A stretch of DNA of 6,836 nt from Armatimonadetes bacterium RBG_19FT_COMBO_69_19 (GCA_001768125.1 MENB01000137.1:1952-8787), one strand, 5' to 3'. Counted from the first letter of the stretch, positions 1 through 6,513 are shown. The notes: generated by a model not told the origin, from the sequence alone. Numbers and translations: made by a program.

Positions 1-1312
1 TCTCGTTCAGCTTCCGCCAGTCCGCGTAGGAGAAGGCATGGGGCTGGCGTTCCCGGACCAGCGCGTCCACGGCCTCCGCCTGCGGATGACCGGGGGATAG
101 CGCCAGGCCCTGCTTGAGATCTGCGCGCATGTTGGCCACGGTCTCCGCGGCATCGGGCTTGTTCGTACCGATCACCCCGCTCGGCCCGCGCTTGATCCAC
201 CCCGCGGTGTACAGTCCCCTCCGCGGCTCCTGAGTGTCCGGATCGAGGACCCGGCCCTTCTCGTTGAGGATGACGCCCCACTTCTCGTTGAAGGGCACAC
301 CTGGAAGCGGCACGCCCCGGTAGCCGACGGAGCGGAACACCAGGCCCGCGGGGAGGTCTTCAGTCTCCCCGGTCGACCGCGCGACAAGCGTGCCGGCCGA
401 CGTCGCCTCGAGGCGGTTGCGCACCAGCCGCATCCCGTGCACGTGGTGATCCCGGCCGAGCAGCTCGGTCGGCGAGACGAGGAACCGGAGGACCAGCCTG
501 CGGGGCTTGCCCTGGGGCGCCCGGGCGGCCACGCCCTGCAGGACCTCCACCTTCTTCATCGTGGTGTGATCGCGTGTGCGCTCCACGACGCCCTGGCTCA
601 GCTCGTCCAGCTGAACCTCCTCCGGAAGGGCCGTCGCATCCGCATGCGGGAGCTCGGCGAGCTCCTGGATCTCGGGATTGGTGAACGCGGCCTGCGCCGG
701 GCCCCGCCGGCCGAGCATGTGCACCTCTTTCACGCGGCTCTCGCGGAGGGCCTCGAGTGCGTAGTCGGCGATGTCGGTGCGGGCGAGCTCATCCCCTGAG
801 CGCAGGAGGATCCGGGCGACGTCGACCGCGACGTTGCCCACCCCGACCACGGCGGCCACCTCCTGCTCGAGGTCGAAGCGGTGCTGGGTGTAGTCCGGAT
901 GGCCGTTGTACCACGCCACGAACTCCGTCGCGGGATAGCTGCCGGCGAGGTCTTCGCCGGGGACGCCCAGCGGCCGGTCCGTCTGGGCGCCGGTGCAGAA
1001 GACCATCTGGTGGTAATGGCCGGTCAGGTCATCCAGCGTGAGATGGCGTCCGTACTCCACGTTCCCGAAGAACCGGAACCGCGGGTGCGCGGCCGTCCGG
1101 TCGAACACCGCGGTCACCGACTTGATCTTCTGATGGTCCGGCGCCACCCCGTAGCGGACCAGGCCGTACGGGGTCGGCAGCCGGTCGAACATGTCGACGT
1201 CGACCACGAGGTCCTTGCGGCCGAGCAGCTGCTCCGCGGCATAGAATCCCGTCGGGCCCGCGCCGATCACCGCGACGCGGAGCGGATCCGCTTCCGTCCC
1301 GATCTGGCTCAT
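1..1312 (-). CDS. fprA: FprA-type ferredoxin/adrenodoxin-like NADP+ reductase (3' end cut by window edge)
   Basis: FAD- and NADP-binding flavoprotein that passes electrons between NADPH and a ferredoxin; it is expected in the cytoplasm. I read 437 codons with no stop. Known FprA/adrenodoxin reductases are about 450-460 residues, so only a short C-terminal piece is missing. An N-terminal dinucleotide fold carries G17-A-G19-P-T-G22 for FAD. It is followed by the family signature PTPYGLVRYGVAPDH (residues 46-60) and KIKS (62-65). The second, NADP-binding fold has G157-V-G-N-V-A-V-D-V-A-R167. GRRGP at 201-205 is the usual contact to the NADP 2'-phosphate. The C-terminal AGWIKRGPSGVIGTNK (370-385) closes over FAD and nicotinamide. 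No extra 4Fe-4S ferredoxin domain is present, unlike FprB-type fusions. The ATG lies in an ATGA overlap with the upstream CBS gene, with GGAG (1318-1321) five bases before it, so the two are probably translated together. The electron acceptor is not encoded in the window. Confidence 0.93.
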   Translation of the reverse strand, partial: MSQIGTEADPLRVAVIGAGPTGFYAAEQLLGRKDLVVDVDMFDRLPTPYGLVRYGVAPDHQKIKSVTAVFDRTAAHPRFRFFGNVEYGRHLTLDDLTGHYHQMVFCTGAQTDRPLGVPGEDLAGSYPATEFVAWYNGHPDYTQHRFDLEQEVAAVVGVGNVAVDVARILLRSGDELARTDIADYALEALRESRVKEVHMLGRRGPAQAAFTNPEIQELAELPHADATALPEEVQLDELSQGVVERTRDHTTMKKVEVLQGVAARAPQGKPRRLVLRFLVSPTELLGRDHHVHGMRLVRNRLEATSAGTLVARSTGETEDLPAGLVFRSVGYRGVPLPGVPFNEKWGVILNEKGRVLDPDTQEPRRGLYTAGWIKRGPSGVIGTNKPDAAETVANMRADLKQGLALSPGHPQAEAVDALVRERQPHAFSYADWRKLNE

Positions 1313-1743
1313 GGATGCTCCGTCGCCACCCGGGCCTCCAGCATGTCGATCTCGCCCTCATATTGATCGCGCTGCGCCTTGACGACGTCGCCGATGGAGA
1401 CGATGCCCGCGAGGCGTTCCCCTACGACCACCGGCAGGTGGCGGATGCGTCGCTCGGTCATGGTATGGGCGACGACCCGCAGATCGTCGCCGGGCGCGGC
1501 GGTGATGAGGTCCCTCGTCATCAGCTGCCGGACGGGCCGGCCGAAGAGCGCCTCGTCGCGCACCGCCGCGCGGACGATATCCCGCTCGGAGATGATCCCG
1601 AGCGGCCGGCCCCGCTCGTCGACCACGACCAGGGCGCCGACGTTGTGGGCCGCCAGCTGCGCGAGCACCTCGCGCACCGTCTGGTCGGGACGAGCCGTGT
1701 ACACCTGACCACCCTTTTGAGCCAGTACATGCTCGATGTTCAT
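1309..1743 (-). CDS. Small CBS-pair (Bateman domain) protein
   Basis: A 144-residue protein made almost entirely of two CBS motifs. The first spans about residues 12-60 and ends in GIISERDIVR; the second spans about 74-122 and ends in GIVSIGDVVK. The S-x-x-D patterns (S52/D55 and S116/D119) are typical of CBS pairs that bind the ribose of AMP, ATP or other adenosyl ligands. A short charged tail (123-144) may be helical. No catalytic or DNA-binding domain is attached, so it is probably a stand-alone energy or adenylate sensor acting on a partner protein; this is inference from the family. GGGGAGG six bases upstream of the ATG supports the start. It is the first gene of the operon and its TGA overlaps the ATG of the reductase, making that flavoprotein an obvious candidate partner. 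The fold assignment is secure; ligand and partner are unknown. Confidence 0.92.
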   Translation of the reverse strand: MNIEHVLAQKGGQVYTARPDQTVREVLAQLAAHNVGALVVVDERGRPLGIISERDIVRAAVRDEALFGRPVRQLMTRDLITAAPGDDLRVVAHTMTERRIRHLPVVVGERLAGIVSIGDVVKAQRDQYEGEIDMLEARVATEHP

Positions 1744-1776
1744 CGCACGCCTCCCCGTACGGACCAGTCACTGATG

Positions 1777-1782
1777 ATGATA
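1777..1782 (-). promoter_or_regulatory. Possible -10 element for the CBS-reductase operon
   Basis: Reading the minus strand, TATCAT matches five of six bases of the sigma-70 -10 box and lies about 33 bases before the CBS start codon, leaving room for a short leader with the GGGGAGG ribosome site. No convincing -35 box sits 16-18 bases further upstream, so this is a weak call. The rest of the 1744-1893 divergent region shows no clear plus-strand promoter, although the exported-protein gene must have one there or use a non-sigma-70 type. Confidence 0.3.
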
Positions 1783-1876
1783 GCGTGTTTCCCCACTCCC
1801 GTAGGAGGGCCCACGCCCGCCAGGGCACCGCCGCTTGCGTCTGCCGGCGCCGTGCCGGGGGCATCACCCTGACAGC

Positions 1877-1883
1877 AGGAGGT
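1877..1883 (+). promoter_or_regulatory. Ribosome binding site that sets the start of the exported protein
   Basis: AGGAGGT is a full-strength Shine-Dalgarno sequence ten bases before the ATG at 1894. A GTG at 1882 in the same frame would add four residues, but it overlaps this site and so cannot be served by it. The ATG is therefore preferred. Confidence 0.75.
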
Positions 1884-1893
1884 GGTCCCCGAT

Positions 1894-2553
1894 ATGCGAT
1901 CTATCCTGATGGCACTGCTGCTCGCCGCAATCCTCGCGGCGTCGGCGCTTGCTGGAGCGGCCACGCCGGCCACCCCGGCGATGCCGTTCAAGTCAGGCAC
2001 GGTGTGGACGTACCGGGTCTTGAAGACCGAGTCCGCCGGCGGGCGGATCGTGGAGACACGGACGATCACGTACAAGGGCATGGCCACGTACCGCGGCCAG
2101 AGCTACCACGTGTTCGAGACGCGCGATTCGCTCGGCAAGGGGCTCGAGCGTGACATGGTCACCTGGACCGGAACGATGTTCCGCCAGGCCGCGACCGTCG
2201 TCATGGAAGGCAAGAATACGACCGAAACCGTCTTCGACAAGCCGTACGCGACGACCGGGGCGAGCGAAGCCCTGTCCGGCCGGACCGACGTCTACCAGAA
2301 CGGCGAGCTCACCGGCCGCGGCGGGTGGAGCAACGTCGTGAGCAGGGGCAAGACCCAGAAGGTCACCGTGCCCGCCGGGACGTTCACGGCCACCCGGTGG
2401 GAGGGAGCGCTGGTCCGCGGGAACCTCAAGCAGGTGTACACGATGTACGCCGTGGGGCCCGTGGAGGTCCGCACCGACATGGAGGTCTTCGACAAGGGCG
2501 TGCGGCAGGCCTCGATCGTGATCGAGCTGACGAAGGGGCCGGTCGGGAAGTAG
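1894..2553 (+). CDS. Exported protein of unknown function
   Basis: A 219-residue protein I cannot assign to a named family with confidence. Residues 1-20 form a clear Sec signal peptide: Arg2, then a Leu/Ala/Ile-rich core, then Ala-Leu-Ala at 18-20 or Ala-Gly-Ala at 20-22 for signal peptidase I. The sequence contains no cysteine, so it is not a lipoprotein and has no disulfides. The mature part (about 195 residues) has no further membrane segment. It alternates hydrophobic and polar residues with many Thr, Val and Gly, suggesting a mostly beta fold. The segments VTVPAGTFTATRWE (157-170) and YAVGPVEVRTDMEVF (185-199) resemble the 'VPAGTF ... Y-x-x-G-(V)G-x-V' pattern seen in several uncharacterised secreted beta-rich proteins; that likeness is from memory. 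It stands alone between a divergent operon and a hairpin terminator, so its neighbours do not indicate a role. Binding or envelope functions are possible, but nothing shows a catalytic site. Confidence 0.85.
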   Translation: MRSILMALLLAAILAASALAGAATPATPAMPFKSGTVWTYRVLKTESAGGRIVETRTITYKGMATYRGQSYHVFETRDSLGKGLERDMVTWTGTMFRQAATVVMEGKNTTETVFDKPYATTGASEALSGRTDVYQNGELTGRGGWSNVVSRGKTQKVTVPAGTFTATRWEGALVRGNLKQVYTMYAVGPVEVRTDMEVFDKGVRQASIVIELTKGPVGK

Positions 2554-2576
2554 CCACCGCAGTCCGCGGGTCAGTC

Positions 2577-2613
2577 CGGCGGGCGGGTCGCTCCAGCAGC
2601 GGCCCGCTCGCTG
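2577..2613 (+). terminator. Strong hairpin, probable terminator of the exported-protein gene
   Basis: Bases 2577-2592 pair with 2598-2613 over 16 base pairs without a mismatch (three are G-U wobbles), around the five-base loop CCAGC. The stem is very GC-rich and begins 23 bases after the stop codon. The following bases, CGTTGTGTG, are only a poor U-tract, so it is either an imperfect intrinsic terminator or an mRNA 3'-end stabiliser. Confidence 0.6.
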
Positions 2614-2620
2614 CGTTGTG

Positions 2621-2629
2621 TGCTACAAT
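2621..2629 (+). promoter_or_regulatory. Extended -10 promoter for the E1-rhodanese/dehydrogenase operon
   Basis: TGCTACAAT fits the extended -10 pattern TGnTATAAT with a single mismatch. It stands out as an A/T-rich island in a very GC-rich setting, 45 bases before the ATG at 2674. No -35 box is visible, because that position (about 2600-2606) is inside the right arm of the upstream hairpin; extended -10 promoters often do without one. Transcription would begin near 2636, giving a leader of roughly 38 bases. Confidence 0.55.
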
Positions 2630-2662
2630 TGAATCCGGACTGTTTCACTCAACAATCGCCAG

Positions 2663-2668
2663 AGGAGG
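2663..2668 (+). promoter_or_regulatory. Ribosome binding site fixing the start of the E1-rhodanese gene
   Basis: AGGAGG lies five bases before the ATG at 2674. The open frame could be extended to a GTG at 2620, but that codon overlaps the -10 promoter and would add 18 residues with no relation to the family. The ATG start is clearly better. Confidence 0.8.
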
Positions 2669-2673
2669 CAGGC

Positions 2674-3852
2674 ATGGCACTGACCCGGCGCGGTCCGCTG
2701 CTCTCGGATGAGCAGATGGAGCGCTACTCGCGCCAGATCATCCTCGACGAGCTCGGCGTCGCCGGCCAGCGCAAGCTGCTCGAGAGCAAGGTCCTCGTCA
2801 TCGGGGCCGGCGGGCTCGGCAGCCCGGTCTCCCTGTACCTCGCGGCCGCGGGCGTCGGGACGCTCGGCATCGTGGACGGGGACCGCGTGGACCTCACGAA
2901 CCTGCAGCGTCAGGTCCTGCACTACACACACGACGTCGGGCGGCCCAAGACCCAGTCGGCCCGCCGGACGCTCGAGGACATCAACCCCGACATCACGGTC
3001 AACACGTTCCAGATCGTGCTGGCCAGCGACAACGCGCTCGACATCATCCGCGACTACGACGTCGTCGTGAACGGCAGCGACAACTTCCCGACACGCTACC
3101 TCGTCAACGACGCCACCGTGTTTCTCGGGAAGCCGCTCATCGACGCGAGCATCCTCAAGTGGGAAGGTCAGGCCACGACCTTCCTGCCCGGTCGCGGCTG
3201 CTACCGCTGCCTGTTCCCGGCCCCGCCGCCCCCCGGGGCGGTGCCGTCCTGCGCCGAAGGCGGCATCATCGGCGCGGTGGCCGGATTCATGGGCACGCTG
3301 CAGGCCCTGGAGACCGTGAAGGTCCTCCTCGGTCGCGGCGACACGCTGGCCAACCGGCTGCTCATCTTCGATGCGCTGAGCAGCGAGATCCGCACCCTGC
3401 GCTGGAACCGGAACCCGAACTGCCCGGTGTGCGGGGACCATCCGACGATCACCGAGCTCATCGACTACGAGGCGTTCTGCGGCGTCCCCGGCCGGGCGGC
3501 GGTGCACGAGCCCGTCGCGGTCGAGACGCCCTCGATCGACATCAGCCCGGAGAAGGCCAGGCAGTTGGTGGATGCGGGCGAGGCCGTCCTGGTCGACGTG
3601 CGGGAGAACTGGGAGTGGATGACCTCGCGCATCCCCGGCGCCACGCTCATCCCCATGAGCGAGCTGCCGCAGCGGATCGGGGAGATCCCCACCGACCGCC
3701 CGGTCGTCGTGTACTGCGCCGTCGGGCAGCGCAGCGCCGCGGTCGTGGAGGCCCTGCGCCAGATGGGCCACGACCGCGCCTACAACATCGCCGGCGGGAT
3801 TGTGGCCTGGATGAACGGGCAGTATCCTGTTGAGGCCGGCCCAACGTCCTGA
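2674..3852 (+). CDS. moeB: E1-like adenylyltransferase with C-terminal rhodanese domain (MoeB/MoeZ/ThiF family)
   Basis: Uses ATP to adenylate the C-terminal glycine of a small ubiquitin-like sulfur carrier (MoaD, ThiS or CysO type), then helps load sulfur on it; it acts in the cytoplasm. The 392 residues match the architecture of mycobacterial MoeZ and eukaryotic MOCS3. In the E1 half (about 11-270) I see the nucleotide loop GAGGLGS (44-50), the arginine motif NLQRQVL (76-82) and SDN (135-137). A zinc site is formed by Cys176/Cys179 and Cys250/Cys253. PSCAEGG follows, whose Cys193 matches the conserved cysteine of ThiF/MOCS3. The rhodanese half (about 288-388) has the active loop CAVGQRS with persulfide-forming Cys348, so both domains look active. 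No carrier protein or molybdopterin/thiamine gene lies in the window. It heads a probable operon, with the next gene 24 bases downstream. Whether it serves cofactor, cysteine or tRNA thiolation cannot be decided here. Confidence 0.95.
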   Translation: MALTRRGPLLSDEQMERYSRQIILDELGVAGQRKLLESKVLVIGAGGLGSPVSLYLAAAGVGTLGIVDGDRVDLTNLQRQVLHYTHDVGRPKTQSARRTLEDINPDITVNTFQIVLASDNALDIIRDYDVVVNGSDNFPTRYLVNDATVFLGKPLIDASILKWEGQATTFLPGRGCYRCLFPAPPPPGAVPSCAEGGIIGAVAGFMGTLQALETVKVLLGRGDTLANRLLIFDALSSEIRTLRWNRNPNCPVCGDHPTITELIDYEAFCGVPGRAAVHEPVAVETPSIDISPEKARQLVDAGEAVLVDVRENWEWMTSRIPGATLIPMSELPQRIGEIPTDRPVVVYCAVGQRSAAVVEALRQMGHDRAYNIAGGIVAWMNGQYPVEAGPTS

Positions 3853-3876
3853 AGGAACGGGGACGGGGCCTTTGAA

Positions 3877-4959
3877 ATGAGCAGTGTGTCCGATGTCCCC
3901 AACCTGGTCGAAGACCGTCTGATGCGCCAGGCCGTCCTCCGCGAACCCCGCCATATCGAGCTCGTGACCCGCCCCGTGCCGGATCCCGGCCCGGGGGAAG
4001 TCGTCCTGCGCGTGCGCGCCGCGCTGACCTGCGGCACCGACCTCAAGACGTACCGCCGCGGTCATCCCAAGGTGCCGTTCGGTCCGTTCGGGCACGAGTG
4101 CGCGGGCGACGTCGTGGCCGCCGGAGCCGGCGTGCACACGGTTCGCGAGGGCGACGCGGTAGTGCCGACTCCCACGGCGCCGTGCGGTCAGTGTGCGTCC
4201 TGTCGGGGGGGCCGGCAGAACCTCTGCGAGCGGCAGTTCGAGGGCATCGTCCTGGGCGCGTACGCCGACTACCTGCTCATCTCCGAGAAAGTGGCGGCGA
4301 CGAACCTGCTGGGCAAGCCGTCCGGGCTGTCCTACATCGAGGCGGCGTTCCTCGAGCCGCTGTCCTGCGTCGTCCATGCCTGGGACCGCCTGCGGCCGGC
4401 GCCGGTGGAGCAGGTGGCCGTGGTTGGGCTCGGCGGCATCGGGCTGCTGCACGTCCGCATGGCGAAGGCGATGGGCGCCCGGGTGATCGCCGTCGGCCGG
4501 CGGGCCGAGCGCCTCGCCCTGGCCGCGCGCCTCGGCGCGGACGCGGTGGTGGACACGGAGCGCGACGCCATCGCCCAGGGGATCCGGGAGGCGAGCGGCG
4601 GCCGCGGCCCCGATCTCGTCGTCGAGTGCACCGGCCATCCCCGGATGTGGGTCGAGGTCGCCGGCTGGGCCCGCCCCGGAGGGCGGGTGCTGCTGTTCGC
4701 CGGGCTCGCCGCCGGCGCGCAGGTCGCCTTCGACGCCACCCGTCTGCACTACGACGAGGTCGACATCATCAACAGTTTCCATTACCGTCCGAACGACGTG
4801 GAGGAGGCGTACCGCCTGCTCGCCACAGGTGTCATCGACGTGCGGCCGATCATCAGCGGTGTGCGCGACCTCCCCAGCATCGTGGACGTCTTCGCCTCCC
4901 TGGACCGCGGCAACGGCGTGAAGTACGCGATCCTGCCGGAGGCCACGGGATGGGCGTAG
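3877..4959 (+). CDS. Zinc-dependent medium-chain alcohol/polyol dehydrogenase (first of pair)
   Basis: Oxidises an alcohol or reduces a ketone with a nicotinamide cofactor; cytoplasmic. The 360-residue reading has an N-terminal GroES-like catalytic domain and a Rossmann domain. Catalytic zinc ligands are Cys52 (in TCGTD), His73-Glu74 (in GHE) and Glu160 (in LEPLSC). The structural-zinc lobe is complete with Cys103, 106, 109 and 117. The cofactor loop is GLGGIG (184-189). Where NAD enzymes carry Asp, this protein has Gly207-Arg208-Arg209, which points to NADP. It resembles the threonine/sorbitol dehydrogenase branch, but the substrate is unknown. The start is uncertain: ATG 3877 has only a weak purine-rich upstream region, and residues 1-15 fall before the domain. 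ATG 3922 (MRQAVLREPRHIEL) matches the usual start of the family and would give 345 residues. It follows the E1-rhodanese gene by 24 bases and overlaps the next gene by ten. Confidence 0.93.
   Translation: MSSVSDVPNLVEDRLMRQAVLREPRHIELVTRPVPDPGPGEVVLRVRAALTCGTDLKTYRRGHPKVPFGPFGHECAGDVVAAGAGVHTVREGDAVVPTPTAPCGQCASCRGGRQNLCERQFEGIVLGAYADYLLISEKVAATNLLGKPSGLSYIEAAFLEPLSCVVHAWDRLRPAPVEQVAVVGLGGIGLLHVRMAKAMGARVIAVGRRAERLALAARLGADAVVDTERDAIAQGIREASGGRGPDLVVECTGHPRMWVEVAGWARPGGRVLLFAGLAAGAQVAFDATRLHYDEVDIINSFHYRPNDVEEAYRLLATGVIDVRPIISGVRDLPSIVDVFASLDRGNGVKYAILPEATGWA
4938..4942 (+). promoter_or_regulatory. Ribosome binding site of the second dehydrogenase, inside the first
   Basis: GGAGG sits seven bases before the ATG at 4950, within the last codons of the preceding gene. 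It fixes the start, because the same frame stays open far upstream (to about 4098) only as a high-GC artefact. Confidence 0.75.
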
Positions 4960-5984
4960 CCCAGACCCGCGCCGTCGTCTTCCACAGTCCTGACGACCTG
5001 CGCCTCGAGACCGTCTCGCTCCCCGAGCACGGCGCCGGCGGTCTGCTCGTCCGCATCCGCGCCTGCGGCCTGTGTCCCGGCGAAGCGATGGACTGGTACA
5101 TGGCGCGCAAGGCGCCGCTCGTCCTCGGCCACGAGCCGGTCGGCGACGTCGTGGCCGCCGGCGGGGCGGTAGAGGGGTTCAAGCCGGGCGACCGCGTCTT
5201 CGTCCATCACCACGCCCCCTGCATGCGCTGCGCGCGATGCCGGCGCGGGGATTACGTGCACTGCGCCACCTGGCGGCGCTCGCGGCTCATCCCGGGCGGG
5301 ATGAGCGAGTTCGCGGTCGTGCCGCCGGAGATCGTCGCCGGCGACACGCTGCTCGTGCCCCCGGAGATCTCCGATGAGGCGGCGACCTTCATCGAACCGC
5401 TCGCCACTGTGGTGAAGTCGCTGCGCCGGAGCCGGACGCGTCCCGGCGACCGCGTGCTGGTCATCGGGCTCGGCGTGATGGGGATGCTGCACGTGATGTT
5501 GGCCGGTCGGCTCGGCGCCGGTCTGGTTCTCGGGGCCGACCGAGTACCGGGGCGCCTGGCGCGAGCGCGACAAGTCGGGGCCGATCACGTCATCGATGTC
5601 CGCGATGAGCCGCTGGCCGAAGCGGTCCGAAAGGCAACCGACGGGGACGGCGCGGACGTCGTGATCGTCGGGCCCGGGAGCCTGGAGGCGATCCAGGCCG
5701 GGTTCGAGGCCGCGGGCCCGGGCAGCACGCTCGTGCTGTTCACGCCCACCGAGCCCGCGACGCGCTGGCCGCTGCCCGTGCACGACGCGTACTTCCGGGA
5801 GGTGAGCGTCGTGCCGTCGTACTCATGTGGCCCAGACGACACCCGGGAAGCGCTGCGTCACATCCGCGGGGGGCTGCCCGTTGAGTCGCTCATCACCCAT
5901 CGCCTGCCGCTCGAAGACGCGCTCGAGGGCTACCGCCTGGTCCGCGAGGCCACCGATGCGCTCAAGGTCGTGGTGCGGCCGTGA
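4950..5984 (+). CDS. Zinc-dependent medium-chain dehydrogenase (second of pair, unusual catalytic loop)
   Basis: A 344-residue NAD(P)-dependent dehydrogenase with the same two-domain plan as its upstream neighbour but clearly diverged from it. Expected zinc ligands are present: Cys42, His61-Glu62 (GHE) and Glu149 (IEPL) for the catalytic site, and Cys91, 94, 97 and 105 for the structural site. The cofactor loop is GLGVMG (173-178). Asp197, in GADR, occupies the position that selects NAD, the opposite of the first enzyme. The residues after the catalytic cysteine read C-P-G-E rather than the common C-G/H-T/S-D. The conserved small hydroxyl residue and the Asp of that motif are therefore replaced, which may alter proton relay or substrate choice. 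Its ATG overlaps the end of the previous gene by ten bases, and its TGA overlaps the GTG of the cupin gene. Substrate unknown; a sugar alcohol, threonine-like or other secondary alcohol is possible. Confidence 0.93.
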   Translation: MGVAQTRAVVFHSPDDLRLETVSLPEHGAGGLLVRIRACGLCPGEAMDWYMARKAPLVLGHEPVGDVVAAGGAVEGFKPGDRVFVHHHAPCMRCARCRRGDYVHCATWRRSRLIPGGMSEFAVVPPEIVAGDTLLVPPEISDEAATFIEPLATVVKSLRRSRTRPGDRVLVIGLGVMGMLHVMLAGRLGAGLVLGADRVPGRLARARQVGADHVIDVRDEPLAEAVRKATDGDGADVVIVGPGSLEAIQAGFEAAGPGSTLVLFTPTEPATRWPLPVHDAYFREVSVVPSYSCGPDDTREALRHIRGGLPVESLITHRLPLEDALEGYRLVREATDALKVVVRP

Positions 5985-6502
5985 CGCATCAACCGGAGAC
6001 GGGCAGCTGCGATCTCCCCGAGCCGGCGGTCGAGCGGTCGAACCTCGTTCACCGGAAGTTCGACGGGACGGCGTTCAGTTGGGATGGTGTACCGGCGCAG
6101 GTGTACAAGCGCGGCGACCAGGGCACGGCAGGGATGGGATGGCGTGAGGTGGTGCGCCACACGCTCGCGGGCGGGGAGGAGCTGGCCTTCCAGCTCCGCT
6201 ACTTCGAGATCGGCCCGGGAGGGTTCAGCAGCCTGGAGAAGCACCAGCACGCGCACACCATCGTCGTCCTCCGGGGCCGGGGGCAGGTCGTCGCCGGGCG
6301 CGAGGTGTTCGCGGTCGAGCCGTTCGACCTCGTCGTCATCCCGCCGGGGGCGCCGCACCAGTTCGTGAACGCGGGCGGGGAGCCGTTCGGCTTCCTGTGT
6401 CCGGTCGACGCCGACCGCGATCCGCCGCAGGCGCTCACGGAGGACGAGCTGGCGCGCCTGATGCAGGACCCCGACGTCCGCGCCGCGGTACGCGTGGGCT
6501 GA
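5981..6502 (+). CDS. Single-domain cupin protein
   Basis: A 173-residue protein with one conserved beta-barrel cupin domain at about residues 67-140. The first cupin motif reads from PGGFSSLEKHQHAH to VVLRGRG (79-101), with His88, His90 and possibly His92 and Glu86 as metal ligands. The second is PFDLVVIPPGAPHQFVN (114-130), with His126 as a ligand. The metal site therefore looks complete. About 60 residues precede the barrel, including a 'VYKRGDQGTAGMGWREV' stretch, and a short helical tail rich in acidic residues follows. Cupins of this size include isomerases, dioxygenases and simple ligand binders, so function cannot be stated. The GTG start overlaps the stop of the second dehydrogenase (GTGA), and no strong ribosome site is near, so translation is probably coupled to that gene. 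This argues that it acts on the same metabolite as the dehydrogenases (inference). Confidence 0.9.
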   Translation: MTHQPETGSCDLPEPAVERSNLVHRKFDGTAFSWDGVPAQVYKRGDQGTAGMGWREVVRHTLAGGEELAFQLRYFEIGPGGFSSLEKHQHAHTIVVLRGRGQVVAGREVFAVEPFDLVVIPPGAPHQFVNAGGEPFGFLCPVDADRDPPQALTEDELARLMQDPDVRAAVRVG

Positions 6503-6513
6503 TCGTTGATTTC

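Noticed and set aside
437..1366. Plus-strand open frames opposite the FprA-type reductase
   Set aside because: No domain signal, while the minus-strand frame matches FprA along its whole length.
1771..1782. Short ATG repeat (tgatgatgat) between the divergent genes
   Set aside because: Only three units; too short to count as a repeat and better explained as part of a weak -10 region on the minus strand.
1795..1806. CTCC-CGTA-GGAG inverted repeat in the divergent intergenic region
   Set aside because: A four-base stem is expected by chance in such GC-rich DNA; no second copy or operator-like spacing seen.
3159..3833. 224-codon plus-strand frame inside the E1-rhodanese gene
   Set aside because: Composition dominated by Arg, Gly, Pro and Ala with no fold signal; it is a frame-shifted copy of the real gene's codons.
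2623..4782. 719-codon open frame on the minus strand opposite the E1-rhodanese and first dehydrogenase genes
   Set aside because: It is low-complexity, rich in Arg, Gly, Ala, Asp and His, has no recognisable domain, and lies fully antisense to two well-conserved enzymes; high GC removes stop codons.
4098..4949. Upstream in-frame extension of the second dehydrogenase (628-residue reading)
   Set aside because: The added part is an Arg/Gly/Ala-rich shadow of the first dehydrogenase; the ATG at 4950 has a good ribosome site and matches the family start.
4782..5783. 333-codon minus-strand open frame opposite the second dehydrogenase
   Set aside because: Same high-GC shadow effect, no motif, and a strongly supported gene on the other strand.
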